Below are positions 18,876-29,805 of a stretch of DNA of 64,000 bases, piece after piece (the first letter of the stretch is position 1; every line of letters starts with the position of its first letter). The stretch is from CAVQFD01 sp963724695 (GTDB lineage Bacteria > Acidobacteriota > Vicinamibacteria > Vicinamibacterales > CAVVIG01). Location of the stretch: NCBI GenBank assembly GCA_963724695.1, contig CAVRVW010000011.1, positions 1 through 64,000 on the forward strand, given 5' to 3'. The position numbers and the translations under genes are program-made. The notes under the pieces are model-generated. The model did no database searches, had not been told where the DNA came from, and worked only from the letters and a program-made list of their open reading frames with translations.

Positions 18876-19167
18876 ATGATTGTGAAGCTCGATGAGAATC
18901 TCGGGCGCTCTCACGTCGCGTTGTTGCGAGAATCAGGATATGTAGCCGACCGGGTGCATGATCAAGGTCTGTCTGGCGAAAAGGACTCGACAGTTTTGGG
19001 AGCGAGTCTGTGCCGAGCAACGATTCTTCATCACGATTGATTTGGATTTTGCCGATGTTCGCCAATACTCGCCGGGCTCACATCCAGGCATTCTTCGCTT
19101 GCGGACGCGTAACCGGAGCCGGTCCTCGGTTCTTGGTGTATTGAAGCGAGTTTCCTCAGCTGTGTAA
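18876..19167 (+). pseudogene. DUF5615-type PIN-like protein, frameshifted
   Basis: From ATG 18876 the frame reads IVKLDENLGRSHVALLRESG and continues to SGEKDSTV, the N-terminal half of a DUF5615 (PIN-like) protein. After about 18995 the family sequence moves to another frame (ERVCAEQRFFITIDLDFADV, then SPGSHPGILRLR) and stops at 19165-19167. One indel in the run of T and G near 18995-19000 accounts for this. The conserved acidic residues in KLDENL and DLDFAD, which form the PIN-like site, are present. With the adjacent antitoxin reduced to its tail, the pair is probably defunct unless the break is a sequencing error. 19168-19329 shows no gene. Confidence 0.6.
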
Positions 19168-19329
19168 ATCTTGCTCTGAAATTTCCGGATGGCGAGGGTC
19201 GTTCCACTCTGACAGCACGGCCAAAGCAGCGCCGAGATTGAGCGCCTGAAAATCAGGAAATCTACAGCGGCTTCGTGAAGCGCTCCGGATTTGCGCATGA
19301 CACGGCCATTTACCGCGCCTACCAGAGGC

Positions 19330-19917
19330 ATCCACGGCGGCGGATCGGTTTGCGACCAGGCCGGCATCTTCGGCCTGTCCGAAGCGGCGATTCCGTCAGT
19401 TTAGAAACCATGGCTGGCCCTGCGGGCGTACACGGGCGGATGGCATCCGCACTTTGCAGGCGCGGATGCCGAAGTGGCGGAGAACTACATCGCAGGCGAC
19501 CGTCAGGTGCATTTGTACATCGCTTACTATGCAAGCCAGAAACAAGGCGCCGAGTTGATCAGCGAAGACAACGTTCTTGCCGATGGAAAGCAATGGGCAC
19601 GCGTGGAAGAAAAACAAACGCGCGCCCTCATCGATGGTCACGATGTGGATGTACGCCAGACCATCATGCGCGCCTCAGGTGCTCACGACCGTCAGTTGGT
19701 GTGGAGCTGGTACTGGGTGGCTGGGGAATTCACGTCGAACCCCTACTTTGCCAAGCTGCTTCAAGCGAAGGCGCAACTGTTCAAGGGCTCGCATGCCGCC
19801 GCCGGCATCGAAGTCGCGACTGATGATCCGGAATTCGGCGGTGACGCGCCGCGGGTCTTGCAGGACTTTTTACAGCACGTATCTCTTGCCAAAGATTTGA
19901 ATCGCTTCTCACCATAG
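19330..19917 (+). pseudogene. Second EpsI-domain copy, orphan with an in-frame stop
   Basis: This is a diverged duplicate of the exosortase linker plus EpsI domain at 11430-12012. From 19405 to 19917 the frame is fully open for 171 codons (KPWLALRAYTGGWHPHFAG, then DRQVHLYIAYYASQ and WYWVAGEFTSNP). Just before it a TAG at 19402-19404 replaces the GAG of copy 1. No exosortase helices precede it. It could still be made from the GTG at 19474 as an orphan EpsI fragment, but no good ribosome site is visible. EpsI domains are processing partners of exosortases; without the membrane part its function is doubtful. Confidence 0.65.
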
Positions 19918-21010
19918 CAACCGATGCGCTTCGCCGGCCAACCTCGTCACACAAATGTAATCTTTGACAAAAACCTTCTCGACTGAAAGAATTCGGCCCC
20001 ATCTCGCACATGAATGGACTAGGACGGTCGTTTTGTCTTGAGGCAAAGATCTCAAAACTTGCGTTTGGAAACATCGAGCGTTTCTTCTTTACAAGAGCTG
20101 CATCACCGCGCCACACCTCGAATCCACCCTGTTGCTGCTGCAAAGACGGATACGCTAGTGGAGACTACGGTCCGCTCGGTCGGCGCCTCGACGTGTTGTC
20201 AAATTCGCATTAACGCGCAAGGAAGCGCTGACTTGTTTACAACCAGGCCACAAACGTGGCCGTCTCGATCAGTGAGGGTGGGATGAAAGCTGAAGCATTT
20301 CAAGGTCGGTTCCGTTGGGTTTGGACAAAGGTTTTGCCGGGAGCGTTAGCTCTGCTTTGCGTCCTGTCAAATCATGCAGTCTCCCCGGACGCGTACGCAC
20401 AGGGAACCCCTTCCCTCTCTGGAACGATCAGCAGCCAGAAGCCGCAGTCGGGGGCGTATCTCCTTGAGCTGCGGCTCACCAATTCAGGAACCGGACTCGC
20501 GAGAAACGTCCGCCTGGAGACGATCACGTTACGGACGCTCACTGGAACGGGAACCGTTACATTGGTTACTGCGCTTTCGCCGTTGCCCAAGCTTGTAGGT
20601 GACTTGGCGGCGGGTTCTTCGGCCACAGTGCAGATCTTTGTCACGTTCCCGTTCACGGTCAGCCGTTTCTCCGTGACCGAAAACGGCGCGCTTCAGAATG
20701 CGGCAGGGGCTACCTCGAGCTTCTCCATCGCCCAATCGGTCATTCCACCGGCCAATAAGGCTCCGGTTGTCAATGCCGGCGCTGACCAAACCATAACGTT
20801 GCCGAACGCAGCGACCCTCACAGGGACAGTCACCGATGACGGCTTCCCGATCGGAGCAATGCTCAGTCCCGCATGGACCAAGGTAAGCGGACCGGGAACG
20901 GTGGTGTTCGCTTCACCCGGTTCCGCCGGCACCACCGCGACGTTCAGTCAGCCCGGCAGCTATGTCTTACGATTGAGTGTGAGCGATGGTCCACTTACCG
21001 GCACAGACGA
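19330..21010 (+). repeat. Duplicated segment, copy 2
   Basis: This is the direct counterpart of 11430-12990. It covers the EpsI domain, the leader with the string ATGGACTAGGACGGTCGTTT (about 20013-20032), and the head of the RHS protein (SLSGTISSQKPQSGAYLLEL, then TGLARNVR). The leader here is longer than in copy 1 by roughly 150 bases. The copy lies next to the DUF433/DUF5615 remnants, close to its left border. Confidence 0.75.
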
Positions 21011-24000
21011 TGTGACGCTGACGGTGAATCAAGCAAATCAAGCGCCGGCGATCACCAGCGCCAATGCGACGACGTTTACGGTCGGTCAGGCCGGAACCTT
21101 CACCGTCACAACGATCGGGTTCCCGGCAGTGACGACGATTACAAATGGCGGCGTCGCGTTGCCGTCCGGTGTGACCTTCGTAAACAACGGCAATGGGACC
21201 GGCACGCTCAGCGGCACGCCCGGCGCCGGCACGGGCGGCAGTTATGCCGTCACGTTCACCGCCAGTAACGGCGTCTCCCCAAACGCGGTCCAGAACTTTA
21301 CGCTGACCGTCAACAACCCTACTGGAGGTCAGCTACCTCCAGATCCCAGCACAGTAGCGCCGCCGCTAACCCTTACGTCGACAACGACGCTCCGCGATGC
21401 CACCAAGTTTCTCTATCAGGGTGCCAACCCGATTCAAACCGGCGTTGCCGCCGGTACCATTGATGCAAAACGCGCGGCAGTCTTGCGCGGCAAGGTGCTC
21501 AACCGTGCGGGCGCAGCGGTGACGGGAGGGAGTATCTCGATCCTGAATCACCCGGAGTTCGGGCAGACGCTGACGCGTTCCGACGGCATGTTCGATCTTG
21601 CGGTCAACGGCGGCGGGCCATTGACCATCAACTATTCGGCTGCCGGTTTTCTCCCCGCGCAAAGACAAATCCAGGTGCCGTGGCAGGACTATGTTTTTGC
21701 CCCCGACGTCGTTCTCATCGCGCTTGATGCGCTGGTGACTCCGATCGCTGCCAACGCTGGGGCGATGCAGGTGCACCGAGGCAGCGTGAGCACGGATACG
21801 GAGGGAAGCCGCAGCGCTATGGTCCTGTTCCCCGCCGGGACGACAGCTCAGATGGTTTTGCCCGGTGGCGGCGTTCAGCCGCTGACCACTCTCAACGTCA
21901 GAGCGACGGAGTACACCATCGGCGCCAGCGGCCCGTTGGCGCTGCCGGCCGAGCTCCCGCCAAACTCTGGATATACATATGCGGTAGAACTCTCCGTCGA
22001 TCAGGCGATCGCGGCCGGCGCCATCGGTGTGACGTTCAACCAGTCTATTCCGATGTACGTCGAAAACTTTCTCAACTTTCCGGTGGGCGAGAATGTACCG
22101 CTCGGTTCCTATGATCCACAGACCGGAGTCTGGAAGGGCGAACCCGATGGGCGCGTCGTTAAGATTGTCAGCATCACCAGCGCGGCCGCCGATCTCGACA
22201 CCGACGGCAACGGATCCGTGGACAATGGAGTCGGCACGGGTTTCGGTGGCGCGGACCTGGGTATTACCCTGGCCGAACGGCAAACCCTCGCGACGCTTTA
22301 CTCTGTTGATAAATCCGTGTGGCGAGCGCGTACGACCCACTTCTCTGCCATTGATTGGAACTGGCCTAAGGGTCCCCTGCCGGCGGGGGCTGGACCGCCC
22401 AACGCACCGGAGCCTGTCAATGATCAAAACAAGAAGTGTCCATGCGGTTGTCCTCCCTGCGCAGGGCAAGGCTCAGTACTAGAAATCGGTAACCAGACCT
22501 TGGGCGAAGATATTCCTGTCGTTGGCACGGAATTCGCGCTGCATTACCGAAGCGACCGTGCGTCTGGCCGGCGCTCGGCCTACAAGATCGATATTCCCAT
22601 CACCGGACCAGCCGTACCTGCCGGTCTCAAGGCGGTCGTCCTGGGGGTCACGGTGGCAGGCCAGCAATTTAACCGGATCTTTTCGGGCGCGCCGAATCAG
22701 GCGACGTCGTTTGAATGGGACGGCAAGGACGCTTACGGTCGCACCGTGCAAGGAGTGCAAAATGCTCGGGTGCGCATTGGGTTTGCCTATCCCGGTCCGT
22801 ATCAGCGTAGCGTGAGCACCTTCCCCGTTTCCTGGAATACGGCGAGCGGTATCGCCTATGCCCCCGGTGTTGTTCCCCGCAGCGACATCCTTCTCTTTCG
22901 CGACTATTACGTGGCCATGGGCGCCTGGGATGCGCGCGGCCAGGGCGTCGGAGGATGGACGCTCTCCAGCCATCACGCCTACGATCCTGTCGGCAGGGTG
23001 CTCTATCTGGGCACCGGTGAGCGTCGTCGCGATATCGACGCATTGGGTCCGGTGGTCAGCACGGCGGCGGGTAACGGCACCCTGGGTATCCCCGCTGAAG
23101 GCGGCCTCGCAAAGAATCAACCGCTGCGGCCCTTGCAAAGTATCCCCGTGATCGGCGCTCCCGACGGCAGCGTGTATTTTGTTAACGGGACGCCGACGGT
23201 TAATACGCGACAGATCTGGCGCCTGCTGCCGAATGGCACGTTGCAGCGCGTGGCCGGCGTGATCGACAGCTCCGCGCCCGCGTACCGGCGTGACCGCTCT
23301 GAATGCGTTCCTCGGCTTTGAAGTCGAGGGTCTCGCGCTCGGGCCGGACGGGAGTATTTATTACAGTTCGAGGGACAATCACACCGTTCTCAGAATTCGA
23401 CCAAGCGATCAAATCGTTGAACGCATCGCCGGAACCTTCAACGTCTCCGGTTTTAGCGGTGACGGAGGCTCGGCTCTCAACGCCACACTTTCATTTCCGC
23501 GTGACGTGGCTGCGGGCCCGGACGGCAGCGTTTATATCTTCGACGCGAACAACCACAGGATCCGGCGCGTTGGCACGGACAAAACCATCGTCACCATCGC
23601 TGGCAACGGCGATGCCAATTGCAGTAACGTGCTTCCCGATCCGATATGCGCGAGCGGCGCTCCAGCGGTTTCGCAGGTCGTCGGCATGCAGGGGGTTCGC
23701 AATCACCTTACAGTTGGCCCCGATGGCAGCTTGTACGGAGTGCGAGCGGCAGGATTCGGCCGTATAGAGCTGTACCAGATCGGCAGCGACGGCATTCTTC
23801 GGGTCATTGCAGGACGTCGCGACATGCCAGGCGGCGGTTCGCCCCAAACCTTCGCTGACAACGTCGATGCGCTTACCGCCAATCTCGCTCGGCTCGTGAG
23901 CGCCGGCGGACTCGCGGTACACCGCGACGGCACGGTTTGGTACACCGATGCGAACGATTTCTTCGCCCAAACACGCGTGCGCCAGATCGGTAATGACGGG

Positions 24001-27000
24001 ATCGTACGCACGATTGCCGGCGCCGCCACCGGCTTTGGCGGCGACGGCGGTCCGGCGCGTAAGGCTAACTTTAGCGGCTGGAGCGGGCTCGGTTTCTTGC
24101 CGAATGGCGAGTTGATCGTTTCGGACTTCACCAACAACCGCCTGCGCCGAATGGGCTTTCTCTTTCCCGGATCCGCGGAAGCGAGCGATCTTCTCATTGC
24201 GTCTGAAGACGGCAGTGAGGTCTATCGCTTCGACTCCAGCGGGAAACACCTGAGCACCATCCACGCGCTGACTGGCGCCGTGCTCTATTCGTTCAGCTAT
24301 GACAGTCGAGGGACGCTTGACCGGCGTTACCGACGGCAATGGGAACGTCACCAGTATTCAACGCAACGGTGCGATTCCGACTGCTATCGTCGGCCCCTTC
24401 GGCCAGGCGACCCAGCTGGGCGTCGATGGCAATGGATTCCTCACCAGCATCACGAATCCGGCAAGCGAAACGGTACAGTTGATTCACCAGAGCGATGGCT
24501 TGCTGACATCGATGAGGACGCCAAAAAACGAGATCTACAACTACAGCTATGACCCTGCCACCGGCTTTCTCCTCACGGACGCCGACCCAGCCGGCGGCAG
24601 TCAGACGCTGGCGCGCACCATCCTGACGCCGTCGGCGACGTTGCGCGATGGCTTCAAGATCACCGACACAACCGCGCTCGGCCGCACGAAAAGCTACCAG
24701 ACGGAGAATCAGAAGAACGGCGAGCGCCGGGAGACGAGCACGGCCACGGATGGTACTCAATCTTTGATGACACTTCGGCCTGACGGCAGCACGGACATGT
24801 CCTTCCCAACAGGCGCTACGTCCAAGAGCGCACCGAGAGTGCCGATCCGCGCTGGGGTATGCTCGCGCCGATTGGTGCCAGCCGTGAGCTAAAGATGCCC
24901 AGCGGGAAGACTCTCACGACCACTGAATCAATCACCGCAACGCTGACGGACCCGGCAAATCTGTTTTCGCTCACCCAGCTTACCAATACAGCCACACTCA
25001 ACACCCGCACGTTCACGAGCGCATACAATGCGGCGACAAAACAATTCACCAGCACGACCTCCGCGAACCGCATTAGAACGACAACAATCGACACATTGGG
25101 CCGCGCCGTCGCAGATCAATTTGGCGGGCTAGCGCCCTCCGCGATGACGTACGACACGCGGGGCCGCTTGGCGACCGTAACGGTGGGCAACGGAGCCGAG
25201 GCAAGGACGTGGACGTTAACCTATAACACACAGGGCTATCTTGAGACCGCTACGGACCCCATCAGCCGCGTTACCCGATTTAGCTATGACGCCGCCGGCC
25301 GCGTGCTCACTAAGACTTTTCCGGATCTCAAAGTTGTCACCTACACCTATGACGCAAACGGTAATGTACAAACTGTCGCGCCGCCCGGTAAGCCCGCTCA
25401 TGCGTTCACCCACAATGCGGTGGATTTGGAAACCGAGTACAACCCGCCTGATGTAGCGGGAGTGTCGCCCGATGATACGGACATGGCCTACAACGTCGAC
25501 CGCCAGCCGACGAACGTCGCGCGTCCTGACGGTAAAACGTTTACGCCGACGTACGATGGCGCCGGGCGAGTTTCGTCATTGGCTTTTTCCCGCGGCGCGA
25601 TCGGAATGACCTATAGTGCGACGACGGGTCTGCTTACCAACGTGACCGCACCCGACGCCGTCGGTCATGCGCTCACCTACGACGGAACGCTTTTAACCCA
25701 GCACACGCTCTCCGGTCCGATCCCAGGCACTGTGGCCTGGACGTACGACAACGACTTCCGTATCGCCAGCCAGAGCGTAAATGGGGCGAACACCGTAAAT
25801 TTTTCGTATGACACTGATAACCTGCTCACTCAAGTGGGAAGCTTAACGCTAAACCACAATCCGCAAAACGGGCTCATCACTGGTACCACGCTCGGCGTCG
25901 TTACCAGCTCCACGGCGTACAACAGCCACGCTGAGCTGTTGAATTACCAATTCCAGGTCAGTGGGGGCGACGTGTACCGCACGCAGTTCACGCGCGATGC
26001 CGTCGGCCGGATTACGCAGAAGATCGAGACGATCCAGGGAACGTCGGCAACGTTCGACTATGCCTACGACCTTCGCGGCCATCTTTCTCAGGTGAAGCAA
26101 AACAACGTCATCATCGAGACCTATACTTATGATGACAATGGCAACCGCCTGAGCGGCCCTGGCCTCACCGGCCCGCCCACGTACGACGCTCAAGATCGAC
26201 TAACCCAATACGGTACGAACAGCTACACCTTCAACAATAATGGCGATCTGGTTTCCAAGACGAATACAGGAAACACAACGTCGTACACCTACGACGAATT
26301 TGGCAATTTGACTCATGTAGTCCTGCCAGGCGGCACCACCACGATCGATTACGTCATCGACGGAATGAATCGTCGCATTGGGAAGAAGGTCAATAACGCG
26401 CTGACCAAACGTTGGCTCTACGATGGGCAATTTCGCATCGTTGCGGAATTCAACGGAGCCGGAACCTTGGTCAGCCGCTTTGTCTACGGCACTCGTGTCA
26501 ACGTACCCGAGTACATGATCCAGGGTGCGAACACATTCCGCATCGTGACCGATTATCTCGGTAGCCCACGGCTGGTGATCAATACCGCTAACGGTACAGT
26601 TGTACAGCAGATGAATCACGACGCGTTTGGACGAGTGTTGCAGGATTCTAACCCTGGTTTCACGCCGTTCGGTTTCGCCGGTGGACTCTATGATCCGGAC
26701 ACTGGCCTGGTGCGCTTTGGCACGCGCGACTACGACTCCGAAACGGGTCGGTGGGCCGCAAAAGACCCTATCCGCTTCCAAGGGGGTTCTGGAGAACTTG
26801 TACAGCTATGTGGGCGCCGACTCGATAAACCTTACAGACCCGAGTGGATTTGCACCTCCCCCCTCAAGTGTGCCGGATAGCGTGTCTGGAACGTTCTTTC
26901 TGGGGGGAAGTGGTGGAGTAACCGCAGGAGGATTTAGCCTTACTGGATCAGCCGGTATCTTTATAGACTCTGAGGGAAATTTCGGCTACTACTATAGCGG

Positions 27001-27358
27001 CGCAGGCGGTGCGGGTGCGGGGACTTCCGCGTCGCTGACAGCGAACACCGGAGCATACCGGGGCACCTACGATTCACACTTGAGCGGCAAGGGGAGCAAT
27101 GTGTCCACATCCGTAGGCCCCGTTGGCGGGTCTTTGTTCATCGACCCGTGCACGGGGAAACTAGTCGGCTGGGGCTTTAGTTCCGGCAAAAGCGCGAGCT
27201 ACCGCTCACCGATTGAGGTCAATCTACAGTTGTCGAATACGAAGACGAAAAATTTCTCACCCGGTTTGGTCGACTTCTTCGCTCCTTATTTCCAGGAGGA
27301 GCCGCAGAACAATTGGGGGCCAGCTTTCCCCCTTGCATCACAGACAACCATGCCATGA
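20283..27358 (+). CDS. Giant secreted RHS/YD-repeat protein with NHL propeller; four frame breaks
   Basis: Start ATG 20283, with a signal peptide ending AYAQG. The order is a duplicated head, a PKD-like domain, a putative Ig-like domain (NQAPAITSANATTFTVGQAG), a carboxypeptidase-regulatory-like domain, a Cys-rich CPCGCPPC segment near residue 720, an RHS N-terminal region, an NHL-type propeller (FSGDGGSALNATLSFP, AAGPDGSVYIFDANNHRI), then many YD repeats. The RHS core closes with DPDTGLVRFGTRDYDSETGRW and DPIRF, then a glycine-rich unique tail of about 190 residues after LTDPSG. The reading frame breaks near 23285, 24300, 24835 and 26790, each repaired by one indel. Corrected length is about 2,350 residues. 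RHS shells commonly enclose a C-terminal toxin, but this tail shows no toxin motif and no immunity gene follows. Confidence 0.75.
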
Positions 27359-27409
27359 CGGCCGGAACCACAGCGCACCGGACAGCGCTGAAAACTTTCA
27401 GTAGGAGTA

Positions 27410-27442
27410 GGAAAAATTCGGGGTCAGACCCCGAATTTTTCC
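27410..27442. repeat. Perfect 33-base palindrome (GGGGTCAGACCC family)
   Basis: Arms of 16 bases around a central A; the core GGGGTCAGACCCC is shared with the element at 161-285. It lies 51 bases after the RHS stop. Confidence 0.8.
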
Positions 27443-27451
27443 CAAACTCTG

Positions 27452-27476
27452 TAGCGGCGCCTAATGAGCGCCGCTA
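27452..27476 (+). terminator. Hairpin after the RHS gene
   Basis: A nine-base perfect stem (TAGCGGCGC/GCGCCGCTA) with a seven-base loop, just past the palindrome at 27410. There is no T-run after it, so termination is plausible rather than certain. Confidence 0.4.
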
Positions 27477-27574
27477 TTGCACAATTTCTACACGCCGTTC
27501 AAAGCATGCCGTTGCAGTTCAAAAGACATAACTCAGAGAATCTCAAAAGGTAGTAATTCCAATTTAGTGAGAGG

Positions 27575-27580
27575 TATAAT
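27575..27580 (+). promoter_or_regulatory. Consensus -10 box ahead of the xanthine-dehydrogenase-family genes
   Basis: TATAAT at 27575-27580, 44 bases before the ATG at 27625. A matching -35 is not evident at 16-18 bases upstream. The leader is short and ends in a GAGAGGG ribosome site. Confidence 0.4.
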
Positions 27581-27624
27581 CCCGCGATCTGAACATCAAC
27601 ACTATTCGTTGAGAGGGCTACTTC

Positions 27625-28251
27625 ATGAATCCAAAAGATGACGAATCGAAGAAAGCCGACTTGTTCAACGTCTCTCGCCGCGACTTTTTAAAGTCGGCGA
27701 GCGTCGGTGGCCTTGTCACCGCCGTAGCGGGCGTTGCTGAAGTCGAAGCTCAGGCGCCTGGCGCGCAGGTGATCGGGCCAGGAGAGATTCCGGTTCAGCT
27801 GAACGTGAATGGAAAGCGCATCGATCTCGAGATCGAGCCGCGAGTAACCTTGCTGGATGCCCTCCGCATGCGAGCCGACCTCACCGGCAACAAGCGCGGA
27901 TGCGACCGGGGCGCGTGTGGCGCATGCACGATGATCGTGGACGGGCGGACTGTCTACTCGTGCTCAACGCTGGCCATTGAGGTTCAGGGAAAGCGCATCC
28001 GTACCATCGACGGGTTGGCGGACGGCAACAAGTTGCATCCCGTGCAGCAGGCGTTTTGCGATGCCGACGCAATGATGTGCGGATTCTGCACTCCGGGATT
28101 CGTGATGGCAACCGTTGGCGTCCTCGAGAAATATCCCAAAGCAACCGATTCACAACTGTACAAAGGGCTGGACGGCAACATCTGCCGGTGTGGGACGTTC
28201 CCACGCATCTTGGAAGCAGCCATGAAAGTAAGGGGGGTGTCCCGTGGCTAA
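27625..28251 (+). CDS. (2Fe-2S)-binding small subunit, xanthine dehydrogenase/aldehyde oxidoreductase family, Tat-exported
   Basis: 208 residues. A twin-arginine leader (SRRDFLKSASVGG) at about residues 14-40 implies export of the folded iron-sulfur protein to the periplasm. A plant-type ferredoxin cluster site follows (GCDRGACGACT, with the last Cys in YSCSTL). The C-terminal four-helix [2Fe-2S] domain carries MMCGFCTPGF and NICRCGTF. Both clusters look complete. The gene overlaps the large-subunit gene by eight bases, so the two are co-translated. In this family it carries electrons from the molybdenum site to an acceptor, here probably a periplasmic cytochrome. No FAD subunit lies nearby. 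The substrate cannot be told. Confidence 0.9.
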   Translation: MNPKDDESKKADLFNVSRRDFLKSASVGGLVTAVAGVAEVEAQAPGAQVIGPGEIPVQLNVNGKRIDLEIEPRVTLLDALRMRADLTGNKRGCDRGACGACTMIVDGRTVYSCSTLAIEVQGKRIRTIDGLADGNKLHPVQQAFCDADAMMCGFCTPGFVMATVGVLEKYPKATDSQLYKGLDGNICRCGTFPRILEAAMKVRGVSRG

Positions 28252-29788
28252 ACCGCAAAATCCTCCGGCTCCACAACCCGACAAAATCAGCGACCTCGTC
28301 AAAAAATGGAACTGGCCTGAGAAGATGACCGTCGTCGGCTCATCGGTAAAACGTCTTGACGGTCCGGACAAAGTCACTGGCCGCGCGAAATACACCTTCG
28401 ACATCAACCGTCCCGGAATGATCTACGGCAAGATGATCCGGTCGCCGCATCCGCACGCACGCATCGTCTCCATCGACCTCACCGAAGCGCAGAAAGCGCC
28501 CGGCGTCAAAGCCGCACTCAATCTCAAACAGGCGGGCGCCGAGGTCATGTACCAGGGGGACCCGGTTGCTGCGATTGCCGCCGATACCGAAGAGCGCGTG
28601 AACGACGCAGCGCGTCTCGTCAAGGTGCAATACGAAGTATTGCCGCATGTGGCGCTTGTCGAACTCTCCATGGCCCAGAACGCGCCGGTCGTGTTCAAAG
28701 ACGGCAATACGCGCGCAGGCCAGACGCAGGAAAACGGCGATCTGGCGGCCGGTTTCAGCCGGGCGGCTTATACCGTTGAACAGACCTATTCGACTCACGT
28801 AATCACTCATGTCTGCATGGAAACGCACGGTTCCGTGAGCGAATGGGACGGCGACAAGTTGACCGTATGGCTCTCAACGCAGGGAGTCCACGGAGCGGCG
28901 AACCAACTTGCCATGGCGCTGGGCATTCCCCAGACCAATGTGCGAGTCATCACGCAGCACATGGGCGGCGGTTTTGGGAGTAAGGCGCAAGCCGGTGCCG
29001 AAGCACTCATGTGCGCAAGACTGGCGAAAGCTGCCGGCGTTCCCGTGAAAATGTTTATGGACCGCAAGGAAGAGCATCTCGACAGCGGAAACCGGCCGTC
29101 AGCGACGGCCAGCATCAAAGCCGGGGTCTCCGCAGATGGCGCGCTGACGGCGTGGGATGGTCAGACGTGGGGAACGGGGGGAGCCGGCGCCGGCTCGAAT
29201 TTCCCACTGCCCTACATTTACGATTTCCCGAATCGACGCCGAAGCCACAGAGACGTTTTTACCAATACTGGACAGCAGCGGCCCATGCGCGCCCCGGGCC
29301 ATCCTCAGGGAAGTTACCTCACGGAAGTCCTGATGGACGAACTCGCCGATCTGGTCAAAATCGATCCGCTCGAGTTTCGTATCAAAAATTGCCCGCCGCT
29401 CGCAGCGAACGCCATGTGGAGATCGTATCTGGCGGAAGGCGGCCAGTTGTTCGGCTGGGACAAGCGGCATCCGACTGTGGATCAGACGCCGGGCCCGATC
29501 AAGACCGGTTTCGGTTGTGCGGTCAACCAGTGGGGCGGCGGCGGACGCGCCTCCGCAGCTCGATGTGAAATCACGCCCGACGGCGCGGTTGCGTTGAAGG
29601 CCGGTACGCAGGACATCGGTACAGGCACGCGAACGATCGTGGCCATGGTCACGGCAGAAACGCTGGGACTGCCGATTTCGGCGATCACGCCGATGATTGG
29701 CGATACGATTTATCCGGCGTGCGGCAATTCCGGCGGCAGCACCACGGCAGCGTCCGTTATGCCTCCGGTTCGCCTTGCAGCCGGAACT
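28244..29788 (+). CDS. Molybdopterin-binding large subunit, xanthine dehydrogenase family, truncated at the 29.79 kb junction
   Basis: GTG start overlapping the small-subunit stop. About 515 residues of family sequence are present: a CO-dehydrogenase-like hammerhead domain (KVTGRAKYTFDI), then molybdopterin domain motifs GGGFGSKAQAG, QRPMRAPGHPQGS and GTQDIGTGTRT. It ends at NSGGSTTAASVMPPVRLAA. Family members run to about 730-770 residues, so roughly the last third, including the catalytic-Glu region, is missing. The frame stays open by chance to 29968, but that part is antisense to an acyl-CoA dehydrogenase gene. No Tat signal is present on this subunit; it would travel with the small one. 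Confidence 0.85.
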
Positions 29789-29805
29789 TCGATGCGTCTG
29801 CAGAA
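29785..29805. other. Junction of two truncated genes; probable chimeric join or deletion point
   Basis: Left of this point the + strand encodes the xanthine-dehydrogenase large subunit; right of it the - strand encodes an acyl-CoA dehydrogenase. Both lose about a third or more of their length here, tail to tail. Base composition and codon use change across it, and the palindromic elements of the left part stop. No transposase, integrase or flanking repeat is seen. The exact base could not be fixed by eye. Confidence 0.75.
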
